Source: Candidatus Poribacteria bacterium (lineage in GTDB: Bacteria; Poribacteria; WGA-4E; WGA-3G). From it: 64,000 nt of DNA. Below, piece after piece: positions 53,408-62,983 of the stretch (within the stretch, counting starts at the first letter, position 1; every line of letters starts with the position of its first letter). Both the position numbers and the translations under genes were made by a program. The stretch covers positions 1 through 64,000 of the forward strand of contig JAPPES010000058.1 of NCBI GenBank assembly GCA_028824125.1, written 5' to 3'. The notes beneath the pieces are model-generated. The model was not told the origin of the DNA and did no database searches. It saw nothing but the letters and a program-made list of their open reading frames with translations.

Positions 53408-54877
53408 TTACTCATTGAGAATACGCAGCGTATCCTCAACTTTAGTTTTGAGATTTGCATCGCTCGCTTTTATCGCAAGCCGCAAAGCAGTGTGAAGATC
53501 TTGCTTCCCTTCCAGTATCTGACCTAAAAAAGTCTTTGAAACTCCTCGATTGTAGTATACCTCGGCCAAATTGGGTTGTAGTCGTATGGCGGTGTCATAA
53601 TCAGTAATTGCAGCAGAGTATTGTTTCAACTTACTCTTTACATTTCCCCGAGCGTGATATGCCGCGGCCAAATTGGGTTGTAGTCGTATGGCGGTGTCAT
53701 AATCAGTAATTGCAGCAGAGTATTGTTCCAATTGGTGCTTCGCAATCCCCCGACGGAGGTATGTATCGGCATCACTAGGTTTTAGTTTGATAGCGATGTC
53801 ATAATCTGCAATTGCAGCAGAGTATTGTTTCAACTTACTCTTTACATTTCCCCGAGCGTGATATGCCGCGGCCAAATTGGGTTGTAGTCGTATGGCGGTG
53901 TCATAATCAGTAATTGCAGCAAAATGTTGTCCTGATTGATCCTTCATAAGACCTCGAGCGACGTATGCCTCGGCATAATCAGGTTGGAGTCCGATAACAG
54001 TGTCGAAATCCTCAATCGCATCAGAGTATCGTTTCAAAAGACCCTTTGCCATTCCTCTATTGTTGTATGCCACGATATAATCTGATTTGAGCCGAATAGC
54101 AGTGGTATAGTCTGAAATGGCACCCTCATAATCTCCAGTTTTGTACTTCGCATTTCCCCATCGAAAGTAGGTCTCAGCAGATATAGTTGGGGGAAAACGT
54201 TCCGCTTGTTTTGATTTCTCGAGCAGTTTCTGGAGATAGGTTGAAGGTATAGCAAAATTAAGATTCTGGGCATCCAGAGATTTATAGACAGCAAAAGACA
54301 CACCAATAACTTCACCCTTACGGTTTAACACAGGCCCGCCACTACTTCCGGGAGAAATCGGTGCAGTCATCTGCAGTCGTTCTTTTGTGAGTTTATCTCG
54401 GCGGCTACTAATAATACCATCCGAAAACGTGCCTTCCAACCCTTTCGGATTACCTGCAACATAAACCGTCTCACCAATCCGAACTTTATCACTATCACCG
54501 AGAGAAAGCGGTTTGGTCCCGTACGCCGTTACCTTCAGAAGTACAAGGTCGTTTGTCTTGTCTGTTGCTGTAACGCCTTCAATATTATATGTTGTGTTCT
54601 TACCAACTAACTTTGCAGTGCCTTTTGCTGCACCTTCAATCACGTGGTAGTTGGTAGCAATAAGGTTGGACTTCACAAAGAACCCGCTGCCAATGCCCAA
54701 AGTTTTGCCGTTTTTATCCTGCATCTCCAAGTATACTGTCACTGCTAACGCTTTTTCGGCAATGTCTTCGGCAGGGAGGGTGGTTTGGGCAGGTGCGGGA
54801 TTTATGGTGTAAACGAGAAGAAAAACGATAATAGCGACTCTGGGGAATGTCCACAAAAAATTGTGTCTGTGTTTCAT
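53408..54877 (-). CDS. Secreted trypsin-like (HtrA/S1C) serine protease with seven TPRs
   Basis: 489 residues from ATG 54877, preceded on the minus strand by AAAGGAAC; an in-frame ATG at 54958 adds 27 residues without a better site. Signal peptide about 1-30. The protease domain (about 38-235) has His78 (ATNYHVIEG), Asp110 (TNDLVLLKV) and Ser179 (SPGSSGGPVLN). Instead of PDZ domains, the C-terminus has seven TPRs (about 240-480). Two neighbouring TPR pairs are almost the same at the DNA level. It probably degrades or guards periplasmic proteins, with TPRs for partner binding. It faces the atp operon tail to tail. Confidence 0.88.
   Translation of the reverse strand: MKHRHNFLWTFPRVAIIVFLLVYTINPAPAQTTLPAEDIAEKALAVTVYLEMQDKNGKTLGIGSGFFVKSNLIATNYHVIEGAAKGTAKLVGKNTTYNIEGVTATDKTNDLVLLKVTAYGTKPLSLGDSDKVRIGETVYVAGNPKGLEGTFSDGIISSRRDKLTKERLQMTAPISPGSSGGPVLNRKGEVIGVSFAVYKSLDAQNLNFAIPSTYLQKLLEKSKQAERFPPTISAETYFRWGNAKYKTGDYEGAISDYTTAIRLKSDYIVAYNNRGMAKGLLKRYSDAIEDFDTVIGLQPDYAEAYVARGLMKDQSGQHFAAITDYDTAIRLQPNLAAAYHARGNVKSKLKQYSAAIADYDIAIKLKPSDADTYLRRGIAKHQLEQYSAAITDYDTAIRLQPNLAAAYHARGNVKSKLKQYSAAITDYDTAIRLQPNLAEVYYNRGVSKTFLGQILEGKQDLHTALRLAIKASDANLKTKVEDTLRILNE
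53606..53922 (-). repeat. DNA-level TPR repeats inside the protease gene
   Basis: The segment from about 53606 for some 110 bp recurs without change at about 53810, an offset of 204 bp (two TPR units). Recent unequal crossing-over is likely, and repeat number may vary between strains. Confidence 0.75.
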
Positions 54878-55075
54878 TGAATGTTCCTTTTGATGGTTTG
54901 TCTTGCAGATTAAGCATGTTGTTAACAATATGATAACCTGTTTTGCAAAAGATGTCAAGATGTAATGGTGAGTCCAGTTTTTGTTAATAGTCTGAATCGC
55001 GGATTACACGGATGACACAGATTACGCGGAAGGGTTTTTGTGGTGATGACAAGCCGTTTTCAGATCGCGTTTTAT

Positions 55076-55166
55076 GCACAAACTGGAAGTTTATGCTACA
55101 GTAACTTGATTCACTCAAAGACCAAATTCGTGAAATAAAACGCACAAACTGGAAGTTTATGCTACA
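55076..55166. repeat. Two direct copies of a degenerate GCACAAACT palindrome
   Basis: GCACAAACTGGAAGTTTATG followed by CTACA occurs at 55076-55100 and again at 55142-55166. It is an inverted, slightly degenerate version of the palindromes at 28076 and 46775. Apart from these repeats I see nothing in the gap 54878-55222. Confidence 0.75.
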
Positions 55167-55222
55167 GTAGTCCCCTTCCAATTGCGTTTTTTGATGTCTG
55201 AATCGCGGAGGGCATAGACATA

Positions 55223-55984
55223 TTAAGCCAAAACTTCTCGCCGAATTGGCGAATCAATGAACAACGCATCACCACCATCAATTGTCAATTCCAATCCGGT
55301 AACCCACGCCGCTTCGTCCGAGCAGAGCCAGAGCGCAGCAAACGCCACGTCAATGGGGTTGCCGAGACGTTCTAATTGTGTCGCAACTGGAGCGATTTCT
55401 CCTTCTGGCAACGGATCCCAGATAATCCCCGGACATAACGCATGGACACGGATATTTTTATCATACAGTTCTTTGGCAAGATTTTTTGCTGTAGCTACCA
55501 TGCCCGCTTTTGCGGCAGCGTAAGCGGCGTTTGCATCTTGGCGTACGCGCGCCCCAGCGGAAATAGTGAGAATACACCCGCCGCCTCTTTTCTCTAAAAT
55601 TGGCACAAGCAGACGGACAGGGTTAAAAAGGGTTTGCAAGTTGTTTTGCAGTGCGCCATCCCAATACGCAGGATCCATGGCGGAAATATCGTGTTCAGTT
55701 GAGAAATATCCACCCGCAGCGTGAATAAAGCAGTCAACACCACCAAATTCAGCAACCGTTGTATCAATAAGAGACTCCACCTGTGCGGTATCTGTCAAAT
55801 CGGTCTGATGTGTTAGCACGTCGCCTCCGTTTGCACGGATACGTTCCGCTGTCTCTTCCATCTTTTCGGTTGTGCGTGCGGCAAGTGCTACCTTCGCGCC
55901 TTCTTGTGCGAAAAGTAGTGCTGATGCGCGACTCATATTTGAGCCAGCACCACCGATTAACAAAACTTTATCTTTCAATCGCAT
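55223..55984 (-). CDS. Short-chain dehydrogenase/reductase (SDR) family oxidoreductase
   Basis: 253 residues of the classical SDR fold. The catalytic YAAAKAG (Tyr/Lys, about 152-158) with an upstream Ser in TISAGARV and the NNLQTLFNPV helix are present. The nucleotide-binding loop is unusual: GGAGSNMSRA (residues 11-20) in place of the common TGxxxGxG, similar to enoyl-ACP reductase-type SDRs. The substrate cannot be inferred. The ribosome site is GGAAA. It is followed on the same strand by the protease, about 345 nt away. Confidence 0.88.
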   Translation of the reverse strand: MRLKDKVLLIGGAGSNMSRASALLFAQEGAKVALAARTTEKMEETAERIRANGGDVLTHQTDLTDTAQVESLIDTTVAEFGGVDCFIHAAGGYFSTEHDISAMDPAYWDGALQNNLQTLFNPVRLLVPILEKRGGGCILTISAGARVRQDANAAYAAAKAGMVATAKNLAKELYDKNIRVHALCPGIIWDPLPEGEIAPVATQLERLGNPIDVAFAALWLCSDEAAWVTGLELTIDGGDALFIDSPIRREVLA

Positions 55985-56000
55985 TTTTTAATTTCCTTTT

Positions 56001-56612
56001 TCAGTTAAGACTCAAGAGGAGGTATGTTGGATTAGTGTTTTTATCTGTAGATCCACTTCTTTGGACGACTTCTTGAATTTCTGCGGTGTACTCTCGACTC
56101 AATGTCGCGTTTTTCACAGTCTCATAGGCTTCGTCTGTAATATATCCAGTATAGGTCTGTTCTACAGTTTCTATTTCAAATGTTTTGGATCTTAATAAAA
56201 CACCTATTAAAGCACCAGTGATAGTAAATGGTAACGGCGGTCCTTTCGGTTTAAGATCAAGGTATTCACCAGGATCTGGAAGCATATCATCAGGTATTTG
56301 ACTTGATTTGACGAGTTCAGTCAGAGGCAGAGTTTCATCGTATGGAAACTTTACTTGAAGTACAGAACCATCTTCGGTATTCACAAATGCATCATGTAGG
56401 TCAATTGTGTCAGATTGAATGTGATTGAGACGTTCAGTGGAAACTTTCGCATAAAGCCAAGTTTCATATTGGTCGTTTTCATCAGCAGCAACAACAAGAT
56501 AAAGATCACCTACTATATTTTTACAAGAGAAAAGTACAGGTTGATCGTAGTAGTCATAGATTTCTACAATTTCAAGTCTACCTAACGTTGGGATATTGAG
56601 TATATCAGCCAC
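56001..56612 (-). CDS. Conserved hypothetical protein, possibly DUF6575-like
   Basis: 203 residues. The N-terminus (IPTLGRLEIVEIYDYYDQPV, LFSCKNIVGDLYLVVAADEN) resembles proteins annotated as DUF6575, of unknown function; the match is from memory. The C-terminus has a short hydrophobic strand pair (LPFTITGALIGVLLRS). AGGTATGAGGTGG lies before the ATG. It starts 30 nt after the 122-residue gene and probably forms a two-gene unit with it, resembling the layout of toxin-antitoxin or antiphage pairs, but nothing more specific can be said. Confidence 0.55.
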   Translation of the reverse strand: MADILNIPTLGRLEIVEIYDYYDQPVLFSCKNIVGDLYLVVAADENDQYETWLYAKVSTERLNHIQSDTIDLHDAFVNTEDGSVLQVKFPYDETLPLTELVKSSQIPDDMLPDPGEYLDLKPKGPPLPFTITGALIGVLLRSKTFEIETVEQTYTGYITDEAYETVKNATLSREYTAEIQEVVQRSGSTDKNTNPTYLLLSLN

Positions 56613-56642
56613 CTCATACCTCCATTTTGAATTACTATTTCT

Positions 56643-57011
56643 CTATTTGCTTATTACCTTAAAAACAGACCAAGACTCTACTCCAATGGGAACCCACCAA
56701 GTATGATGAGATTTCCTCCTTCGTGATGGTGTGTGTTGAATTCTACCAAGGGCTGGATTAAGTTCCCCTTCAGCAATATGTCTGTTCTTGAGTTTTTTAC
56801 TTCTTTTTTTGAGTCGTCTAATGTCTCTCAGATCTGCATAAACTGAAACGCCACAACCTTTGCAGGTTAGATGAGGATTACTCTCAAAAAACTTTGGATT
56901 CTCTTCATAGTAATAGTAAGTTATAAAATCTTCCGTTTGTGGTGGATCGTGTTGCACAAGATGGTAAACCGTCCCAGAGGCGGACAGTTTGCTGGATAAA
57001 AGTCTGGCCAT
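56643..57011 (-). CDS. Hypothetical protein
   Basis: 122 residues, not recognised. The middle has a CKGCG motif, possibly half of a zinc site, followed by a basic helix (RDIRRLKKRSKKLKNR). The C-terminus is rich in Arg, Ser and Trp. It is the first gene of a short minus-strand unit with the 203-residue gene. The ribosome site is weak. Confidence 0.45.
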   Translation of the reverse strand: MARLLSSKLSASGTVYHLVQHDPPQTEDFITYYYYEENPKFFESNPHLTCKGCGVSVYADLRDIRRLKKRSKKLKNRHIAEGELNPALGRIQHTPSRRRKSHHTWWVPIGVESWSVFKVISK

Positions 57012-57091
57012 CCCAACTCGGTAGTCCTTTCATTTCGCATGCTATTGATTACCGAGTGATATAATTAACACTACGATATATTATAACATAC

Positions 57092-58018
57092 TTAATTGTT
57101 ATGTGTCAAATATAGTAAATCCCGGAGGGCAGATTCAAGGGTGCGATACTGGAATTCGTAACCGCTCGCCTCTGTTTTTTCAGGGAGAACATTCTGGCTC
57201 AGCACAACAAAGTCGGCAAATTCACCCATCATTAACTTCAACCCGAACGTCGGGACAGGAAAAATCGTTGGTCTTCGGAGAACCTTACCGAGCGTTTTCG
57301 TAAACTCAATATTTCTAACGGGAGTAGGTGCTGTAGCGTTCAATGCACCACTAATGTTTTCATTTTCCAAAGCGTGTACCACAATGCCAACCACGTCATC
57401 AACGTGAATCCACGACATCCACTGATTACCGCTGCCAAGTTTACCACCAACCCCCATTTTAAAGGGCGGAAGCACCTGTTCCAAAAGTCCTCCACCTATA
57501 CCAAGCACAAGTCCGATGCGAACCGAAACGACACGTGTGCCATATTTACTCGCTTTATGTGCTTCTGTTTCCCATTCTTGGCAAACTTCAGCGAGAAAAT
57601 CGGTGCCTGCAGGCGATTCCTCTGTCCAGCTTTCGTCTCCGCTGTCACCATATAACCCAATTGCTGAAGCACAAACAAGTACATCGGGTTTAGTATCGGC
57701 ATCAACAAAGGAAGCAACAAGATTGCGAGTAGAGAGGATACGGCTGTCTCGTATTCTCCGTTTTTTCTCGGCGTTCCACCTGCCAGCTATCGATTCGCCT
57801 GCAAGGTGGATGACTGCTCGTACGTCAGATGTTGCCTCTGATGGCAGCTGCTCTGTTTCGGGATTCCAACCGTGGGTTTCTTGAATAGATTGTAATTTTG
57901 TTTTCGCACGTGCAGGGTCACGAGACACTACATGCACTGCGTAGTCTTTTCCGCGGAGGGCATCACAGACTCGGCTGCCAATGAAACCGGTTCCCCCTGT
58001 GACCAATACATTTTTCAT
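57092..58018 (-). CDS. TIGR01777 family NAD-dependent epimerase-like protein
   Basis: 308 residues. The Rossmann motif VTGGTGFIGSRVCDAL is at residues 6-21, followed by HLAGESIAGRWNAEKKRRIR and STRNLV, a combination diagnostic of the TIGR01777 (SulA/YfcH-like) extended SDR group; the C-terminal DUF1731-type part includes RRPTIFPVPTFGLKLMMGEF. The reaction is unknown. It is 19 nt downstream of the HAD gene, so the two are probably cotranscribed. GGAGGAAA precedes the ATG. Confidence 0.9.
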   Translation of the reverse strand: MKNVLVTGGTGFIGSRVCDALRGKDYAVHVVSRDPARAKTKLQSIQETHGWNPETEQLPSEATSDVRAVIHLAGESIAGRWNAEKKRRIRDSRILSTRNLVASFVDADTKPDVLVCASAIGLYGDSGDESWTEESPAGTDFLAEVCQEWETEAHKASKYGTRVVSVRIGLVLGIGGGLLEQVLPPFKMGVGGKLGSGNQWMSWIHVDDVVGIVVHALENENISGALNATAPTPVRNIEFTKTLGKVLRRPTIFPVPTFGLKLMMGEFADFVVLSQNVLPEKTEASGYEFQYRTLESALRDLLYLTHNN

Positions 58019-58037
58019 CGTTTTCCTCCATTGAGGT

Positions 58038-58766
58038 TTATTTTAAAAGCTCAGCAATGGTATCTTCCAATTGCCGATAATCGTCTATCACGGCATCGCT
58101 GAGTGTATCATCTGTTTCTGTTTTGTTGAATCCTGCGAATCGAATTGCTTTCATACCAGCGTTTTTTGCACCCACAATATCTGTCCGCACAATATCCCCG
58201 ATATGCACTGCATTTTCCGGTTCAGCGTTTAGCTGCTGCAGGGTAGAATTGAATTGCACGGTTTCGGGCTTTGTCCGCTCCGTTTCATCGGAGAATGTGA
58301 ATGCCGAAAAGTAATGCAGAATTTCGTCCCGTTCCATTAGTTGCCGGGCATAACTGCCTGGTGTGAGAGCAGAATCTGATATAATCCCCAGTGGATAATC
58401 TTCACTGAGTCTCGCCAGTACCGGCTTAATATGCGATATAAGAATAGGCGGAGATGCTAAAAACGCATTGCCAAGACACACAATCAGGGAAGCAATTTCT
58501 GTTTCATCCAGCGTAAGTTCAAGTGTTTCAGCAAATTTCAGCATGCATGTTTGGACAGATACGCCTCTGTGTTGATGCCATCGAGATGTCGCCACACCAT
58601 AAGCATCTTCCATTCCATTTTCTATATCAGACACCTTACATGAATAACCCTGGTTAATCAAATATTTATGGCAATTATCCACCCGTATAGCCTGACGTTT
58701 CTGCCAATTTTCAAGCGTATCCGCATAAAGCGTTTGCCAAAAATCAAATGTAATTGCTTTGAACAT
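58038..58766 (-). CDS. HAD-superfamily hydrolase
   Basis: 242 residues. Motif I is FDFWQTL (nucleophile Asp8, with Trp at the place where the second Asp usually sits, a known variant). Motif II is GIISDSAL, motif III the Lys in TKPETVQF, motif IV HIGDIVRTDIVGAKNAG. An alpha-helical cap lies between motifs I and II, suggesting a small-molecule phosphatase. The loss of the second Asp may change activity. GGAAGT precedes the ATG. Confidence 0.88.
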   Translation of the reverse strand: MFKAITFDFWQTLYADTLENWQKRQAIRVDNCHKYLINQGYSCKVSDIENGMEDAYGVATSRWHQHRGVSVQTCMLKFAETLELTLDETEIASLIVCLGNAFLASPPILISHIKPVLARLSEDYPLGIISDSALTPGSYARQLMERDEILHYFSAFTFSDETERTKPETVQFNSTLQQLNAEPENAVHIGDIVRTDIVGAKNAGMKAIRFAGFNKTETDDTLSDAVIDDYRQLEDTIAELLK

Positions 58767-58880
58767 TACTTCCCCTATCTTACCCAGATTTCACTAATTC
58801 TTAAACTTATGATTTATTTTATCTTGTGCTAAGTAAGATGTCAAGCGTCAAATGCCAATATGCGAAAAAAACCTTTTATC

Positions 58881-58909
58881 TTGACTTTTAATCAGAATTT
58901 TTATACAAT
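58881..58909 (+). promoter_or_regulatory. Sigma-70-like promoter of the TCA gene cluster
   Basis: TTGACT (58881-58886), 17-nt spacer, TACAAT (58904-58909), inside the divergent 301-nt gap 58767-59067. A leader of about 150 nt would follow. I see nothing else in that gap. Confidence 0.6.
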
Positions 58910-59067
58910 ATGTTAAAGACATAAAACAACCAATTAGCAAACTTTCTAAAAAAACGGAATCTGAAAATCCCATCTGTCCACGCGCAACTTTTAGGCAGGT
59001 TTGCAAGCAGCGTTTTCAGATAGTTATATGTTTCTGGACAAATCAGATTTTTGACGAAGGAGATTTC

Positions 59068-60627
59068 ATGTTGAATAAAAATTTGGAGGCAAAACGGGCA
59101 GCGGCGGTCAAAGAAATCGTATCTGAAGTTCCCGAAGCCTCGACGTATGCTCCTGTAACAGAGTCGATGGCTAAGGCGACAACGTTAGGCGAAGGAGAAA
59201 TTGCTGCGGTACTAAAGAGTTTTAGTTCTATGCCGCAATCCACAAATGTTTTTGCGAATCCCGTGTTACACCAGACCGCCGTGGATTGCGGAGGGACGCA
59301 AATTACTCTGAATATTCGGAGCTTTGGAATTCGTGGTATTGTTTCAGAGAGTGAGATTATTGCCAACCGACTCAGCCCCGCGTTTGTTATCTTTGCCGGT
59401 CTTTTCGGCAGAAGACCTGAAAAACCCTCCGATGATATAGACGAAGCAGCTCTCTTTTCAGAATTAATAGACAAAAAGTTTTATCAGTTTACTGAAACCC
59501 GCAGAGACGGTCTAACAGGTAATCAACGCCTCATCAATCAGGTTGCAGATTTTGTTAAAGCCTTCCCCGAAGCTGGACCTGAAGCAGCCATCCAACATTT
59601 TTCAACACTTCGTAAGCTTAGTATTCCAGACCAAGAAGGAATAAACAGCACAAGAGATCCCGGCTCTTTACTGTCAGAGTTTATCGATACGCACATGGAA
59701 AACGTCGCATTAGGTACAATATCTGTCTACATGCGACACCAGTTACGGGAAAGCAGTGCTTTGCACCCACAAGTTCTGGCGATGCGAGCGAACGATCTTA
59801 TTGCGGAACACCAAAAAAGTGAAAAGACCGCATTCCAAACATGTTATAGTCTCCTTTTAGGTAGAGAAGCAAGCCCTATTGAAGCACATATTTTAGAACG
59901 TATGGGCGTTATACAAACACACCACGGCTCCGCGGGTTCAAACGTTGTTGCACGCTATCTCGCTACTTTACATACGGGTGCAGTCTCCGACTTCTTTGTT
60001 GCTGCACAGATGGCTTTAGATGGTGACCGACATTTCGGCGCTATTCACGACATGACAGCGTTCATCAATCAGATAGAATCGCTTGGGACCACTGAGAGAG
60101 AAGACGCAATCCGCGAACGGATGCGTACAGCACTGCCAACCTTCGGACATCCTGAAATCGCTGCTGCTGGTAGAGCAGATGAAATTCAACAGGATCCACG
60201 TCCTGCGATCTATTTCAATCCTTTCCTGGAGGCAGTGGATAAAGGGGAAATTCAACTGAACGATAAACAGAAAATGCGGTTAGCCATTATGCAACGCATC
60301 TACCAAATAGCGTTTATTGAAGGCGTTGTGCGTCCGGGGCGTGAAAACGAACCGCCGCTCCGCTTAACCCCTAACACAGATTTTGGCGGGTGGGCAGTCC
60401 AAGAAGGATTGGGTATTTATGAAACCGATAGGACATTCTTAACGTATATCTTCCGTGGATTTGGTTGGATGATGGATGCCCGCGAACAACTTCAACTCAA
60501 GATTATCCGACCCGTTATCCCGCCAGACCCCGATATTATTCCTAAGCCTTCCGATGATATGACGATTGCGAATGAGGTCGTTGCATTACACAATCGGATG
60601 GCAGGAGCAAATGCATTTGACCAATAG
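59068..60627 (+). CDS. Divergent citrate synthase family protein
   Basis: 519 residues, longer than the usual 370-430. The catalytic landmarks of citrate synthase are readable: His285/His286 in HHGSAGSNVVARYLA (for EHGLNAST), His322 in ALDGDRHFGAIHDM (for ALKGPLHGGANE), FGHPEIAAAG with DPRP (for GFGHRVYKxxDPR), and Asp438 in TPNTDFGGWAVQEGLGI (for PNVDFYSGIVLRALGI). The C-terminus ends like the family (GWMMDAREQLQLKIIRPVIP). The N-terminal 90 residues are extra. Motifs are well altered, so activity as a 2-methylcitrate or citrate synthase is probable but not certain. GAAGGAGA precedes the ATG. Confidence 0.75.
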   Translation: MLNKNLEAKRAAAVKEIVSEVPEASTYAPVTESMAKATTLGEGEIAAVLKSFSSMPQSTNVFANPVLHQTAVDCGGTQITLNIRSFGIRGIVSESEIIANRLSPAFVIFAGLFGRRPEKPSDDIDEAALFSELIDKKFYQFTETRRDGLTGNQRLINQVADFVKAFPEAGPEAAIQHFSTLRKLSIPDQEGINSTRDPGSLLSEFIDTHMENVALGTISVYMRHQLRESSALHPQVLAMRANDLIAEHQKSEKTAFQTCYSLLLGREASPIEAHILERMGVIQTHHGSAGSNVVARYLATLHTGAVSDFFVAAQMALDGDRHFGAIHDMTAFINQIESLGTTEREDAIRERMRTALPTFGHPEIAAAGRADEIQQDPRPAIYFNPFLEAVDKGEIQLNDKQKMRLAIMQRIYQIAFIEGVVRPGRENEPPLRLTPNTDFGGWAVQEGLGIYETDRTFLTYIFRGFGWMMDAREQLQLKIIRPVIPPDPDIIPKPSDDMTIANEVVALHNRMAGANAFDQ

Positions 60628-60712
60628 GAAAAACTTCGGTCATGAGTCCCTATTAAATAGAAAATGTGAGCTAAACCTATAGAGATTCTGTGCGAATCAG
60701 AGAGGAATCCCA

Positions 60713-61960
60713 GTGATTGAATTTGACCAATTAACAGTCCCAACAGAAGGTGAAAAGATAGAGACATCCAATGGACATAAGGTTGTACCGAACAAGCCGA
60801 TTATTCCTGTGATTGAGGGTGATGGCATTGGGCGAGACATTATGAAGACGACCCGCCGCGTTGTTGACGCTGCTGTCCAAACCGCTTACGGTGGTAAAAA
60901 TCAGATTGTCTGGTTTGATGTATACGCTGGCGAAAACGCCATGGACAAATATAACGAATGGTTGCCACAAGATACCTTCAACGCGATTGAGCATTTCCGT
61001 GTGGCACTGAAGGGACCGCTAACAACCCCCGTCGGTGGCGGTTTTCGTAGTTTAAACGTGACGTTACGTCAGGTGCTTGAACTTTATGCGTGTGTGCGTC
61101 CTGTCCGTTACTTTCAAGGTGTGCCAGCACCTGTTACGCATCCTGAAAAGATGGATGTTGTCATCTTCCGTGAGAATACCGAAGATGTTTACGCTGGAAT
61201 TGAATGGGAACAGGGAACACCGGAAGTGAAAAAGGTTATTGAACTGCTCCGCTCCGAAATGGGAGTTGAGATTCGAGAAGACTCTGGTGTTGGTATCAAA
61301 CCGATAAGTATTTTCGGGACGAAACGTTTGACACGCATGGCGATTCAATACGCTATTGACCACGGCAGACGCAGCGTTACCTTTGTTCACAAAGGGAATA
61401 TCATGAAGTTTACTGAAGGGGCTTTCTGTGCGTGGGGATATGAACTCGCTAAAGAGGAATTTGCTGACACAACCATTACGGAAGCGGAACTCTATGACGA
61501 ATATGATGGTAATGTTCCAGATGGTAAGATTATCGTTAATGACCGAATTGCGGATAGCATGTTACAGCAGATTTTAACACGAACCGATGAATACGATGTA
61601 ATTGTCACACCGAATTTGAATGGTGATTATCTTTCGGATGCTGCGGCGGCACAGGTCGGTGGAATCGGCATGGCACCGGGTGGCAACCTCAACGATGAAG
61701 TCGCACTCTTTGAGGCAACCCACGGCACTGCACCGAAATATACGGATCAGGATGTTGTCAATCCGAGTTCACTTATTCTTTCTGCAGTGATGATGCTGGA
61801 ACATATTGGTTGGCAAGAAGCTGCGGATCTGATTATCGCTGGATTGGAGAAGACTATTCTCCAAAAGAAAGTAACCTACGATCTGGAACGGTTAATGGAG
61901 GGTGCAACAAAAGTTCGCACATCTGAATTTGGTGAAGCAATTATTGAAAACTTTCAGTAG
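60713..61960 (+). CDS. icd: Isocitrate dehydrogenase (NADP-type)
   Basis: 415 residues, E. coli-type Icd. The substrate loop [40 protein letters not shown], the [13 protein letters not shown] signature and the metal/cofactor region [20 protein letters not shown] are all in place; [14 protein letters not shown] ends the active site. The start is GTG 60713 with AGAGGA six bases before it. It follows the citrate synthase-like gene by 85 nt and should share its promoter. Confidence 0.95.
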   Translation: MIEFDQLTVPTEGEKIETSNGHKVVPNKPIIPVIEGDGIGRDIMKTTRRVVDAAVQTAYGGKNQIVWFDVYAGENAMDKYNEWLPQDTFNAIEHFRVALKGPLTTPVGGGFRSLNVTLRQVLELYACVRPVRYFQGVPAPVTHPEKMDVVIFRENTEDVYAGIEWEQGTPEVKKVIELLRSEMGVEIREDSGVGIKPISIFGTKRLTRMAIQYAIDHGRRSVTFVHKGNIMKFTEGAFCAWGYELAKEEFADTTITEAELYDEYDGNVPDGKIIVNDRIADSMLQQILTRTDEYDVIVTPNLNGDYLSDAAAAQVGGIGMAPGGNLNDEVALFEATHGTAPKYTDQDVVNPSSLILSAVMMLEHIGWQEAADLIIAGLEKTILQKKVTYDLERLMEGATKVRTSEFGEAIIENFQ

Positions 61961-61994
61961 AAACATTCTGTTACGGTTTACAAGAGAACAACAG

Positions 61995-62132
61995 ATGTCA
62001 TTAAAAACTAAAATTATGCTTAGTGTAGGTTTGTTAGCTGGCATCGGTTTTGTAATGGTGTATGTGATCTATTATCTTCACAAACGTATTTTGGAGGAAG
62101 TTATTGCAATTCGTAAGCAGGGTGAGAGGTAA
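61995..62132 (+). CDS. Small single-span membrane protein
   Basis: 45 residues from ATG 61995. One hydrophobic helix (IMLSVGLLAGIGFVMVYVIY) followed by a charged tail (LHKRILEEVIAIRKQGER). The longer frame open to ATG 61902 overlaps icd and is unlikely. The function is unknown. The ribosome site is poor. Confidence 0.5.
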   Translation: MSLKTKIMLSVGLLAGIGFVMVYVIYYLHKRILEEVIAIRKQGER

Positions 62133-62173
62133 ATATCCTTGTATAGACGCAACATATATGCAAGAAAGCAATC

Positions 62174-62821
62174 ATGAAAAAAATCTTTAGAATATTTGTG
62201 TTAATTATATATAGTACTTTTGCAGTTTATATGATTGGCTGCGAGAAAAATGAAAAAGGTCCACGGGTTCCTGACTTTCTATTTTCCTATGCTACACCCG
62301 CCGATGGGACAGATCTTGCAGCAAACGGCATTATCACCCTTGTATTTGATATCGACCCAGGAAACGTACTAGCCAGTGCTGGAACAGTTAGTGGTACTGG
62401 TAAGACGCGTAACATCTCGGCACCCGCCGATGGTTTCCCAATGGGTGCTCTTGCCCTTCATTTTACTTGGGAAGATGGCGGTGCAGACGGGCATACGCTC
62501 AATTATACTGTCGTTGCCGCAGATGAAACCGCACCCCAAGTTACCGCCAGCAGTCCTGAGGATGGTGCTGAAGGCGTTGACCCCGCGGACGTGTTTGAAG
62601 ATGGCATAGAGGTTACATTCAGCGAACCTGTCACAGGCGACCTCATGTTAATGGATGGCGATGATGTTGGTTGGACATCCGCGACGGATGGCGATACGAT
62701 CACCCTTACAGGAAATGCTGGTCAAGAACTCAGCAACGAAACCGAATATCAGATTGCGGGGACAGTCAGAGACCTTGTTGGTATCGAAGCCGAGGTTAGT
62801 ATCACCTTTATCACTAAATGA
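62174..62821 (+). CDS. Lipoprotein with Ig-like (Big_5) domain
   Basis: 215 residues. The type II signal peptide ends at MIGC (Cys23). The mature part contains a beta-sandwich with the Big_5 pattern (ASSPEDGAEGVDPADVFEDG, IEVTFSEPVTGDLML, LSNETEYQIAGTVRDLVG) and a second, degenerate one before it (SYATPADGTDLAANGIITLV). It probably lies at the cell surface. The ribosome site is weak. Confidence 0.75.
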   Translation: MKKIFRIFVLIIYSTFAVYMIGCEKNEKGPRVPDFLFSYATPADGTDLAANGIITLVFDIDPGNVLASAGTVSGTGKTRNISAPADGFPMGALALHFTWEDGGADGHTLNYTVVAADETAPQVTASSPEDGAEGVDPADVFEDGIEVTFSEPVTGDLMLMDGDDVGWTSATDGDTITLTGNAGQELSNETEYQIAGTVRDLVGIEAEVSITFITK

Positions 62822-62983
62822 AAAATTGATAGAGATATTCTTGATGTCTTGACAAAATTCAAGAAGATTTAATTTCAGAAAACCGAAAAATTTGCGAATG
62901 GCGAACCGCCAGTGACACCGGACACACAAAATATTGAATAACCTATACAAATTACGTTCAATTCTTATTTAATGGAGGAAGAA

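Noticed and set aside
61902-61994. Long form of the small membrane protein overlapping icd
   Set aside because: The first 31 codons lie in the icd coding region in another frame and have no ribosome site.
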